Positions 58,239 to 64,000 of a stretch of DNA of 64,000 nt are shown piece by piece. Within the stretch, counting starts at the first letter, position 1. Every line of letters begins with the position of its first letter. Where the stretch lies: the NCBI RefSeq assembly GCF_040546685.1, contig NZ_JBEPOH010000001.1:1116001-1180000 (forward strand), given 5' to 3'. The translations under genes were made by a program, and so were the position numbers. The DNA is from Variovorax sp. OAS795. Its GTDB lineage: Bacteria > Pseudomonadota > Gammaproteobacteria > Burkholderiales > Burkholderiaceae_C. The notes beneath the pieces are model-generated. The model searched no databases, was not told the origin of the DNA, and saw only the letters and a list, made by a program, of their open reading frames with translations.

Positions 58239-59066
58239 ATGAACGCATCCCCGGTATCCCTGCCCCGCCACTGGTCTCAACTGACGACGCGCGACTTCGC
58301 CGCGCTCGATGTGGCAGCCACGGTCGCGGTGCTGCCGCTCGGCGCCACGGAGCAGCACGGGCCGCACCTGCCGCTGGGCGTGGACACGGTGCTGGCCGAC
58401 GGGATCGTGGCCGCGGCCTTGCCGCTGCTTCCGGCGCAATTGCCGGTGCTGTTCCTGCCGACGCAGCAGATCGGCCTCAGCCCCGAGCATGCGCGATTCG
58501 CAGGCACGCTCACGCTGTCGGCCGAGACGCTGATCCGCATGTGGAACGAGATCGGCGCCGGCGTGGCGCGCGCCGGCGTGAAGAAGCTGGTGCTTTTCAA
58601 CGCGCATGGCGGCCATGTGGGCGCGATGGACATCGTGGCGCGTGAACTGCGTGCGGCGCACGGGCTCATCGTCTACAGCGTGAGCTGGTTCAACCTGCCG
58701 CTGGGCGATGCGGGCGCGCAGTTCGGCGCCGACGAACACCGCTTCGGCGTGCATGCCGGCGAGATCGAAACGTCGATGATGCTGGCGCTCGCGTCGCAGC
58801 AGGTGCGCATGGGCGAGGCGAAGAATTTCCGCTCCACGTCCGAGCAGCGTGCGGCCGACTACGCGATCCTCGGCAACGGCAAGAGCGCCAAGCTCGGCTG
58901 GGCCATGGAGGACTACAACGCGCAGGGTGCGGCGGGCAATGCGGCCGCGGCGACCGCTGCGCGTGGGCAGGCTGTCGTCGATGCGGCGGCTGCGCAGCTC
59001 GCGTTGTTGCTGGCCGAGGTGTCCCGGCTGCCGCTGGAGACGGCCAATACAGGGCCGCTGCCGTAG
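58239..59066 (+). CDS. Creatininase-family amidohydrolase
   Basis: A 275-residue metal hydrolase. Motifs include PLGATEQHGPHLPLGVDT (about 32-50), with the metal-binding Glu/His/Asp, then LFNAHGGHVGAMD and GVHAGEIETS, all complete. The family contains creatininase, formamide hydrolases in riboflavin/F420 pathways and mycofactocin-associated MftE. Without partner genes the substrate is open. It is divergent from the SDR gene and lies 27 bases before the second composite repeat. Confidence 0.92.
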   Translation: MNASPVSLPRHWSQLTTRDFAALDVAATVAVLPLGATEQHGPHLPLGVDTVLADGIVAAALPLLPAQLPVLFLPTQQIGLSPEHARFAGTLTLSAETLIRMWNEIGAGVARAGVKKLVLFNAHGGHVGAMDIVARELRAAHGLIVYSVSWFNLPLGDAGAQFGADEHRFGVHAGEIETSMMLALASQQVRMGEAKNFRSTSEQRAADYAILGNGKSAKLGWAMEDYNAQGAAGNAAAATAARGQAVVDAAAAQLALLLAEVSRLPLETANTGPLP

Positions 59067-59365
59067 CCTTTCGTGCATTGACTTGTGCTGTGTCGTGGCG
59101 CGCTCCCGCCGACGGCGTGCTCTGCTCCGCGAATGTCCCCCGGCCTGCGGCCTCCTCCTTTATTTCGCTGCGCAGAGCACACCATCGACGTGAGCGTTAT
59201 TCGCAGCGGTCGTTGATCAGCCAGCACGAGGGCAGCGCCTTGTGTGCACAGGGCGCCGGGTGCTCCCCGCAGCGAAATAAAGGAGGAGGGCGAAGCCCGG
59301 GGGGCATTCGCGGAGGGGAGTACCCGGTGGCCTGTGCATGCGCCCTGAACAGCAGACGAACGAAC
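59067..59365. other. Intergenic region occupied by the composite repeat
   Basis: About 300 bases between the convergent creatininase and threonine-dehydratase-like genes. Except for about 27 bases on the left and 15 on the right it consists of the composite repeat copy 2. Confidence 0.8.
59094..59350 (-). repeat. Composite paired-hairpin repeat, copy 2
   Basis: Reverse-oriented relative of 48253-48523. Unit 2A is 59101-59195 (arms with GTGCTCTGC and GCAGAGCAC). Unit 2B is 59243-59340 (arms with CCGGGTGCTCCCC and GGGGAGTACCCGG). Inner mini-hairpins lie at 59142-59152 (GGCC-TGC-GGCC) and 59288-59298 (GGGC-GAA-GCCC). The spacer between units holds GATCAGCCAGCACGAG. Unit 2B corresponds to 1A and unit 2A to 1B of the other copy. 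Differences between the corresponding arms are mostly compensated on the opposite arm. Confidence 0.9.
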
Positions 59366-60343
59366 TTAAGGCTTCGCGCCACCCCGCCCCAGCACCCCCG
59401 CGAACATGTCCGAATCGACATTGCCGCCGCTCACGCAGATCCCCACCGTCTTGCCGCGCCAGCGCTCCTGCTGCTGCAACGCGCCCGCCAGTGCCGCAGC
59501 GCCGGCGCCTTCGGCGACGTTGTGCGTGTCGCTGAAGAGAATGCGCATGGCCTCGGCAACCTCGTCGTCGCTCACGGCGATCACGTCGTCGGCTTCGCGC
59601 AGGATCACCTCGACCGACTCCGGCACCGGCGTGCGGCAGGCCATGCCGTCGGCCAGCCGCGTGCCGGCCGGCGACTCGATGGGCCGGCCCGCGCGAAAGG
59701 AATCCTGGTACGCGGTGGCATGCGCCGACACCACGCCGATGAGCCGGGTCGATACGCCGCAATGGGCCCGTGCCGCGGCTGCGGCGGCAAAGCCGGAGCC
59801 CAGGCCGATGGGCACGAACAGCACGTCGGGCGGCGTGTCTTTCAGTGCACTGAAGAACTCGACATAGGCGGTCGACACACCGCGCACCAGCTCGCGGTGG
59901 AACGAGGGCACACGATGCATGCCGTCGCGCTCGGCGAGCATGCCTGCGTGCTCCGAGGCCGCCTGGAAATCGCCGCCATGCTCGACCAGTTCCACGCCCA
60001 GCGCGCGCATGGCGGCGTTCTTCTCGAGCGAGTTGCCATGCGGCACCACGATGGTGGCCGCTAGCCCATGGCGCCTCGCCGCAAAGCCGACCGACTGGCC
60101 GTGGTTGCCGCGCGTGGCCCTGATGACGCGGCGCACGCCGGGTTGCTCGCGCGCCAGGGTCTCGAAGTAGATCAGCCCGCCGCGGATCTTGAAGGCGCCC
60201 GCGGGCGTGTGGTTCTCGTGCTTGGCCCACACCGTGCTGCCCAGTCGCTGCGAAAGCAGCGGCCAGGCGTATTGCGGCGTGGGCGGCATGGCGGCTGCGA
60301 CCGTGCGCTGCGCCGATTCGATCTCTTCGCGGGTGAACCTCAC
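59366..60343 (-). CDS. Threonine dehydratase/serine racemase-type PLP enzyme
   Basis: A 325-residue fold-type II PLP enzyme. The lysine that binds PLP is in AGAFKIRGG (about Lys52). ATRGNHGQSVGFAARR, the phosphate loop GLGSGFAAAAAARAH and the tail GICVSGGNVDSDMF are conserved. Substrate could be threonine, serine or 3-hydroxyaspartate. It lacks a C-terminal ACT domain, so feedback control by isoleucine is not expected (catabolic type). It is the last gene of a tight minus-strand run and follows a LysE-type exporter by 13 bases. Confidence 0.92.
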   Translation of the reverse strand: MRFTREEIESAQRTVAAAMPPTPQYAWPLLSQRLGSTVWAKHENHTPAGAFKIRGGLIYFETLAREQPGVRRVIRATRGNHGQSVGFAARRHGLAATIVVPHGNSLEKNAAMRALGVELVEHGGDFQAASEHAGMLAERDGMHRVPSFHRELVRGVSTAYVEFFSALKDTPPDVLFVPIGLGSGFAAAAAARAHCGVSTRLIGVVSAHATAYQDSFRAGRPIESPAGTRLADGMACRTPVPESVEVILREADDVIAVSDDEVAEAMRILFSDTHNVAEGAGAAALAGALQQQERWRGKTVGICVSGGNVDSDMFAGVLGRGGAKP

Positions 60344-60356
60344 GGGCTGTTTCCTT

Positions 60357-60989
60357 CTACTTGCGTTCCGTCAGCGCGACACGCACCGCCAGCGCGGCGA
60401 GCACGCTGCCCATCACGTAGCGCTGCGCGCGCAGCCAGCCGGCGCTTTGCGACAGCACGGCCGTGATGCTGGCCGCGCCGAAGATCATCACGGTGTTGAC
60501 CGCGGCGCTGCTCGCCATCTGCGCGGCGCCCAGCTGCAGGCTCTGCAGCAGCACCGAGCCGCGCTCGGGATGGATGAACTGCGGAAAGAACGAGAGGTAG
60601 AACATCGCGACCTTCGGGTTCAGCAGGTTGGTGAGAAAGCCCATGCGAAACAGCCTGCCCGGCGGATCGGCCGGCAGCGCGCGGGCCTCGAATGGCGCAT
60701 TGCCGCCGGGCTTGACCGCCTGCCAGGCGAGCCACAGCAGGTAGGCCGCGCCGGCCAGCCGGATGGCGTCGAACGCGATCGGCACGGCCAGCAGCAGTGC
60801 GGTGAGCCCGAGCGCGGCCGCGAACAGGTGGGCGAGAAAAGCCATCATCACGCCGCCGAGCGAGACCAGCCCTGCGCGGCGGCCCTGGATCAGCGTGCGC
60901 GACACGCAATAGATCATGTTGGGACCCGGCGTGAGCGCGAGCAGCACGGAAGCGAGCGCGAACCAGGCGATTTCGGTGAGGCTGAGCAT
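60357..60989 (-). CDS. LysE/RhtB-family amino-acid exporter
   Basis: A 210-residue membrane protein of six predicted helices. The opening LALTPGPNMIYCVSRTLIQGRRAGLVSLGG and GFLTNLLNPKVAMFYLSFFPQF are the signature of LysE/RhtB exporters. RhtB relatives export threonine or homoserine, a meaningful match with the threonine-dehydratase-like enzyme encoded next. It ends 13 bases before that gene and is preceded by the VOC gene by only five bases. Confidence 0.93.
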   Translation of the reverse strand: MLSLTEIAWFALASVLLALTPGPNMIYCVSRTLIQGRRAGLVSLGGVMMAFLAHLFAAALGLTALLLAVPIAFDAIRLAGAAYLLWLAWQAVKPGGNAPFEARALPADPPGRLFRMGFLTNLLNPKVAMFYLSFFPQFIHPERGSVLLQSLQLGAAQMASSAAVNTVMIFGAASITAVLSQSAGWLRAQRYVMGSVLAALAVRVALTERK

Positions 60990-60994
60990 GGCGG

Positions 60995-61687
60995 TCAGAG
61001 CCCTTCGGACTGAAGCGTGACGGGACCGCGGGGCGTCTCGAGCACCGCGACGAGATTGGGCGCGCCGGGCTGCACGGCCATGTCCGCCATGCCGATGGCC
61101 GACAGCGCGGCAGACAGGTCGGCCGCGCGCGGATGCGTGGCGTGCAGCGATCGCATCGAAAGCCCCGACGCGGGCATGGCGTCGGTGGGGTGCACCGGCC
61201 CCCACTGGATCAGCGTGGGCAGTGCGCCGTAGAAGAGTCGCTGGCCGTCGTCGCGCACGGTGATCTGCCATTCGAGCCGGCCGGCGGGCGTGTCGCGCGA
61301 GGCCTCGAGCAGGTGGCCGCGGTCGATGTGCGCGCGCTCGTCGCGCGCCAGGGCCTGCCGCGCGGCGTGCGCGTCGGGCACGCGCGCCACGAAGTGCACC
61401 AGCCGGGGCCCGCGCCGCGCGAGTGCCGCCTGCAGCACTGCGTCGTCCAGGTCGAACCAGCGGCGCGTGCCGGGGCGCGATGGCCGCTTGCCGGGCTCGA
61501 TGGCGATGATCTCGAGGTAGGCCTGCGGAAAGGCCGCGCTCGCGATGTTCAGCAGTCGATTGTGCGTGCCCATCAGCGGATGCGAACCGCCCGGGCCGGG
61601 CGTCAGGCCCAGCGTGGCCTCGCACCACGCCACGCCTTCGGCCAGCGACGCGGCGGCAATCACGAGGTGGTCGAGCTGCGCGCGCAT
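60995..61687 (-). CDS. VOC-family (glyoxalase-like) protein
   Basis: A 230-residue protein with the opening LDHLVIAAASLAEGVAWCEATLGLTPGPGGSHPLMGTHNRLL, which is the Glyoxalase_3-like VOC domain. A second weaker module, VHFVARVPDAHAARQAL, follows, and the final strands include VAVLETPRGPVTL. The metal-binding His (about 7) and others seem present, but the set cannot be confirmed. Function is unknown: dioxygenase, lyase or binding role are all possible. It is the third gene of the run, between a PhzF homologue and a LysE exporter. Confidence 0.85.
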   Translation of the reverse strand: MRAQLDHLVIAAASLAEGVAWCEATLGLTPGPGGSHPLMGTHNRLLNIASAAFPQAYLEIIAIEPGKRPSRPGTRRWFDLDDAVLQAALARRGPRLVHFVARVPDAHAARQALARDERAHIDRGHLLEASRDTPAGRLEWQITVRDDGQRLFYGALPTLIQWGPVHPTDAMPASGLSMRSLHATHPRAADLSAALSAIGMADMAVQPGAPNLVAVLETPRGPVTLQSEGL

Positions 61688-61697
61688 GGCGTTCTCC

Positions 61698-62633
61698 TTA
61701 CAGCGTGACCTGGCCGTCGATGCAGGTCACGGCATCGCCGCCGACCCAGACCTTGCCGTCGGCGTCGCGCTCGATGGCCACGCGCCCCGCGCGCCCGAGG
61801 CACTGTCCCTGCGCGGCCACGTAGCGCTCGGGCATGTGGCCGTCGGCGATCAGCCACTCGGCCAGGCTGGCATTGAGGCTGCCGGTGACCGGGTCTTCCT
61901 CGACGCCGATGGGCGCGGCAAAAGCGCGCACCTCGAGATCGATCTTCAGGCCGTCCCCGGCTCCGGCCATCGCGGCCTTGCCGCCGAAGGCGCGCGCCTC
62001 GCGGTTCGAGCGGCCGATCAGCATCGACGAGCCCTCCGCCACCGGCACGCCCGCCACGCCGGCCTTGACGCCCAGTTCCTTGAGCATCCGGTGGTCGGGC
62101 ACGAGCCTGAGCACGGTGTCGGCATCGCTGAGCAGCAGGCCGAACCAGACCGGGCCGTTGTCGAGCACCTGCGCCGCGACGATCTGCTGTGCCTTCAGGC
62201 CCAGTGCGCCCGCCACCTTGGCGAGCAGCGTGGGGCTCGGCGCGCTGCGCTTGAGCGGCGGGGCCGAGAAGGCCAGCCGCTCGCCGTCCTGGCGCAGCGG
62301 CACGAGGCCGGCTGCGCACTGCTGCACGATGCGGCCCGCCGCCTTGGGCTTGCCGCCGGCCTGCAGCCAGGCATGGCAGCTGCCGATGGTCGGGTGGCCC
62401 GCGAAAGGCAGCTCGCCGCCGGGCGTGAAGATGCGCACGCGGTAATCGGCCGTGGGCTCCGTCGGCGGCAGCACGAAGGTGGTTTCGGACAGGTTGGTCC
62501 ACTGCGCAAAGCGCTGCATCTCGGCGTCGTCCAGCCCGCTGCCGTCGAGCACCACGGCCAGCGGATTGCCGAGGTAGGGCGTTGCGGTGAAGACGTCGAC
62601 TTGTTTGAACGGGCGGGATTTCATGCGTGTCAT
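61698..62633 (-). CDS. PhzF-family isomerase-like protein
   Basis: A 311-residue member of the PhzF/diaminopimelate-epimerase-like fold. Motifs include FKQVDVFTATPYLGNPLAVVLDG, the catalytic Glu in WTNLSETTFVLPP, RIFTPGGELPFAGHPTIG and EEDPVTGSLNASLAEW. PhzF isomerises an intermediate of phenazine synthesis; most family members outside phenazine clusters are of unknown function, as here (no phenazine genes seen). The ATG at 62633 overlaps the GST stop (ATGA), which decides the start over the ATG at 62624. Confidence 0.92.
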   Translation of the reverse strand: MTRMKSRPFKQVDVFTATPYLGNPLAVVLDGSGLDDAEMQRFAQWTNLSETTFVLPPTEPTADYRVRIFTPGGELPFAGHPTIGSCHAWLQAGGKPKAAGRIVQQCAAGLVPLRQDGERLAFSAPPLKRSAPSPTLLAKVAGALGLKAQQIVAAQVLDNGPVWFGLLLSDADTVLRLVPDHRMLKELGVKAGVAGVPVAEGSSMLIGRSNREARAFGGKAAMAGAGDGLKIDLEVRAFAAPIGVEEDPVTGSLNASLAEWLIADGHMPERYVAAQGQCLGRAGRVAIERDADGKVWVGGDAVTCIDGQVTL

Positions 62634-63271
62634 TCGAGCGGAAGGTCGAGCACGCCGCGCGTGCCCGGACGGGAAATGAGTTCGCCGTACCAGCGCTCGA
62701 GGTGCGGCCAGCTGGGGCGCTGGTATTCGCCCGGCGGCAGGCCGAACCAGCGGTGAGCTTCGCAGCCGATGGGGATGTCGGCCATCGTGAAGCGCTCGCC
62801 GGCCATGTAGGGCTGCCGCGCAAGGTGCGCGTCGAGCATGGCGAACAGCGCTTCGCTCGCATGGACGGAAGCGTCGATGAGCGCGAAATCGCGGTCGGCC
62901 GGCGCCGTGCGCACCCATTGCACGAACGCATCGCGGCTCGCGCGGTTGAGCGTGGTCTGCTGCCAGTCCATCCAGCGCTCGGCGTCGAAGCGTGCGGGCA
63001 GGTCGCTCGGGTAGAACTTTCCGTGCGAATGCCTGGCGCACAGGTAGCGCACGATCACGTTCGATTCCCAGAGCGTGACGCGGTCGCTGCCTTCGCCGTC
63101 GTCGATGGTGGGCACCATCGCGTTCGGGTTGAGCGCCAGGTACTCGGGCGTTTGCACCACGCCGAACCGGCCACCGGCTTCGGTGCGTTGAAAGTCCAGC
63201 CCGAGTTCCTGTGCGCACCAGACGACTTTGCGCACGTTGATCGAACTGATGCGGCCCCAGATGTTGAGCAT
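62630..63271 (-). CDS. Glutathione S-transferase family protein
   Basis: A 213-residue cytoplasmic protein. The thioredoxin-like N-terminal domain has WGRISSINVRKVVWCAQELGL, the cis-Pro element NAMVPTIDDG and ESNVIVRYLC; the helical C-terminal domain includes GERFTMADIPIGCEAHRWF (N-capping box). It probably conjugates or transfers glutathione to an unknown compound. Four bases separate it from the upstream LysE gene, and it overlaps the PhzF gene, so all are in one operon. Confidence 0.93.
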   Translation of the reverse strand: MLNIWGRISSINVRKVVWCAQELGLDFQRTEAGGRFGVVQTPEYLALNPNAMVPTIDDGEGSDRVTLWESNVIVRYLCARHSHGKFYPSDLPARFDAERWMDWQQTTLNRASRDAFVQWVRTAPADRDFALIDASVHASEALFAMLDAHLARQPYMAGERFTMADIPIGCEAHRWFGLPPGEYQRPSWPHLERWYGELISRPGTRGVLDLPLE

Positions 63272-63275
63272 GTGT

Positions 63276-63947
63276 TCAGCTTCCTTGGACAGGTGTGGCG
63301 GACAGGGTGGACGGCACGGAGGGACGGTCGAGCAGCAGCAGGCGAATCGCCAGGCCGACCATCACCAGCGCCAGCAGTCCGCGCTGCAATTTCTCGGCCC
63401 CCGGGCGGCGCTGCAGCCAGCGGCCAACCTGACCGCTGCAAGCGCCGAGCAGCGTGTTGAAAGCGAGCGCGGCAGCCGAGAGCATGACGCCGAGCTGCAC
63501 CAGTTGCAAGGGCACGCTGCCGCGCGCCGGGTCCACAAACTGCGGCAGGAACACCATGAAGAACAGCAGCGCCTTCGGATTGACGAGGTTGTTGAGGAAA
63601 GCCATGCGCACGATGCGCGCGAACGCCGAGGGCTGCGCCTTGGTGCCCGCCGGAAGGCGGCCGCCGCTGCGCACGGCCTGCACCGCGAGCCACAGCAGGT
63701 ACAGCGCGCCGGCATAGCGCAGCAGGTCGAAGGAGGGCGGCCACGCCGCCACCAGCGCCGTGACGCCCGTGGCTGCGAAGAGCGTGTGCACCAGGTCGGC
63801 CGACGAGATGCCCAGCGCCGCCGCAAAACCGCCGCGCGGCCCGTGCGCCACGCCGTGCGAAAGCACGAACGCCATGTTCGGCCCGGGCGACAGGAACAGC
63901 GCGAGGACGGCCAGCAGGAAGATCGCGAAGGTGGCGGGGCTGATCAT
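63276..63947 (-). CDS. LysE/RhtB-family exporter
   Basis: A 223-residue membrane protein. The opening LALFLSPGPNMAFVLSHGVAHGPRGGFAAALG and RMAFLNNLVNPKALLFFMVFLPQFVDPARG show the LysE/RhtB family. It is a paralogue of the exporter at 60357 but clearly diverged. Its ATG overlaps the stop of an upstream gene at the window edge (ATGA). Confidence 0.93.
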   Translation of the reverse strand: MISPATFAIFLLAVLALFLSPGPNMAFVLSHGVAHGPRGGFAAALGISSADLVHTLFAATGVTALVAAWPPSFDLLRYAGALYLLWLAVQAVRSGGRLPAGTKAQPSAFARIVRMAFLNNLVNPKALLFFMVFLPQFVDPARGSVPLQLVQLGVMLSAAALAFNTLLGACSGQVGRWLQRRPGAEKLQRGLLALVMVGLAIRLLLLDRPSVPSTLSATPVQGS

Positions 63948-64000
63948 GGCGTGTCTTGCAGGCCTTCCTTCAGGCAGTGGCAGCCGCAGGAACTTGCGGC
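63944..64000 (-). CDS. 3' end of an upstream gene (partial)
   Basis: Nineteen codons open to the window edge end in TGA, overlapping the LysE ATG by four bases (ATGA). The tail reads AASSCGCHCLKEGLQDTP with three cysteines in five residues. The ATGA overlap, found repeatedly in this run, suggests a true gene; its identity cannot be told from this fragment. Confidence 0.45.
   Translation of the reverse strand, partial: AASSCGCHCLKEGLQDTP

Noticed and set aside
61698..62633. Phenazine biosynthesis cluster suggested by the PhzF homologue
   Set aside because: No other phz genes are in the window; isolated PhzF-family genes are common and unrelated to phenazine.

Overview
The window is GC-rich chromosomal DNA with densely packed, mostly short-spaced genes. 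Protein sequence and gene order (rpoB-rpoC; rsmB-DUF4390-ntrY-response regulator-tRNA-Phe; hemE-priA) point to a betaproteobacterium of the order Burkholderiales, most likely Comamonadaceae and Variovorax-like. This placement is inferred from recognised families and synteny; no database search was run.

Layout. (1) 1-6.0 kb: 3' part of rpoB and complete rpoC, closed by a strong terminator. (2) 6.0-12.0 kb: a LemA-like protein, rsmB, a DUF4390 protein, an NtrY-type kinase, a receiver-Fis regulator without an AAA+ domain, and tRNA-Phe. (3) 12-19.4 kb: an alpha/beta hydrolase, a small unknown protein, a methyltransferase, a zinc-ribbon peptide, an MscS channel, an unknown protein with a possible PD-(D/E)XK core, and a Tat-dependent lipoprotein related to alginate lyases. 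(4) 19.4-23.3 kb: accessory stretch with a complete IS481-family element in the stop codon of the lipoprotein gene, an SMP-30-like protein, and a lower-GC islet with two small unknown proteins and a decayed ORF6N gene. (5) 23.4-28.5 kb: amidase plus Bug-type binding protein with a divergent LysR regulator, an HU protein with a histone-like tail, and another LysR regulator. (6) 28.6-37.6 kb: a signalling block, with an orphan DctP-like binding protein coupled to a GGDEF-EAL protein, a Cache-PAS-GGDEF protein, and a PAS-PAS hybrid kinase. (7) 37.6-48.2 kb: housekeeping genes nadE, pldA, a small lipoprotein, rep, an AEC transporter, a ClpP-like exported protein, priA and hemE. An AT-richer gap before priA carries two consensus DnaA boxes inside a 13-bp inverted repeat. 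(8) 48.2-64 kb: an MHS-family transporter, redoxin, a frameshifted dsbD/scsB-type gene, AlaX editing protein, a sorbosone-dehydrogenase-like lipoprotein, quinone oxidoreductase with a LysR regulator, SDR, creatininase-family protein, and a tight minus-strand run (threonine-dehydratase-like, LysE, VOC, PhzF, GST, LysE).

The most unusual item is a composite repeat of about 260 bp present twice in opposite orientation (48253-48523 and 59094-59350). Each copy holds two large hairpins; all four hairpins keep similar loop sequences while their stems differ by compensating changes. This suggests selection on folded structure and is compatible with a REPIN/BIME-like mobile repeat or a structured RNA.
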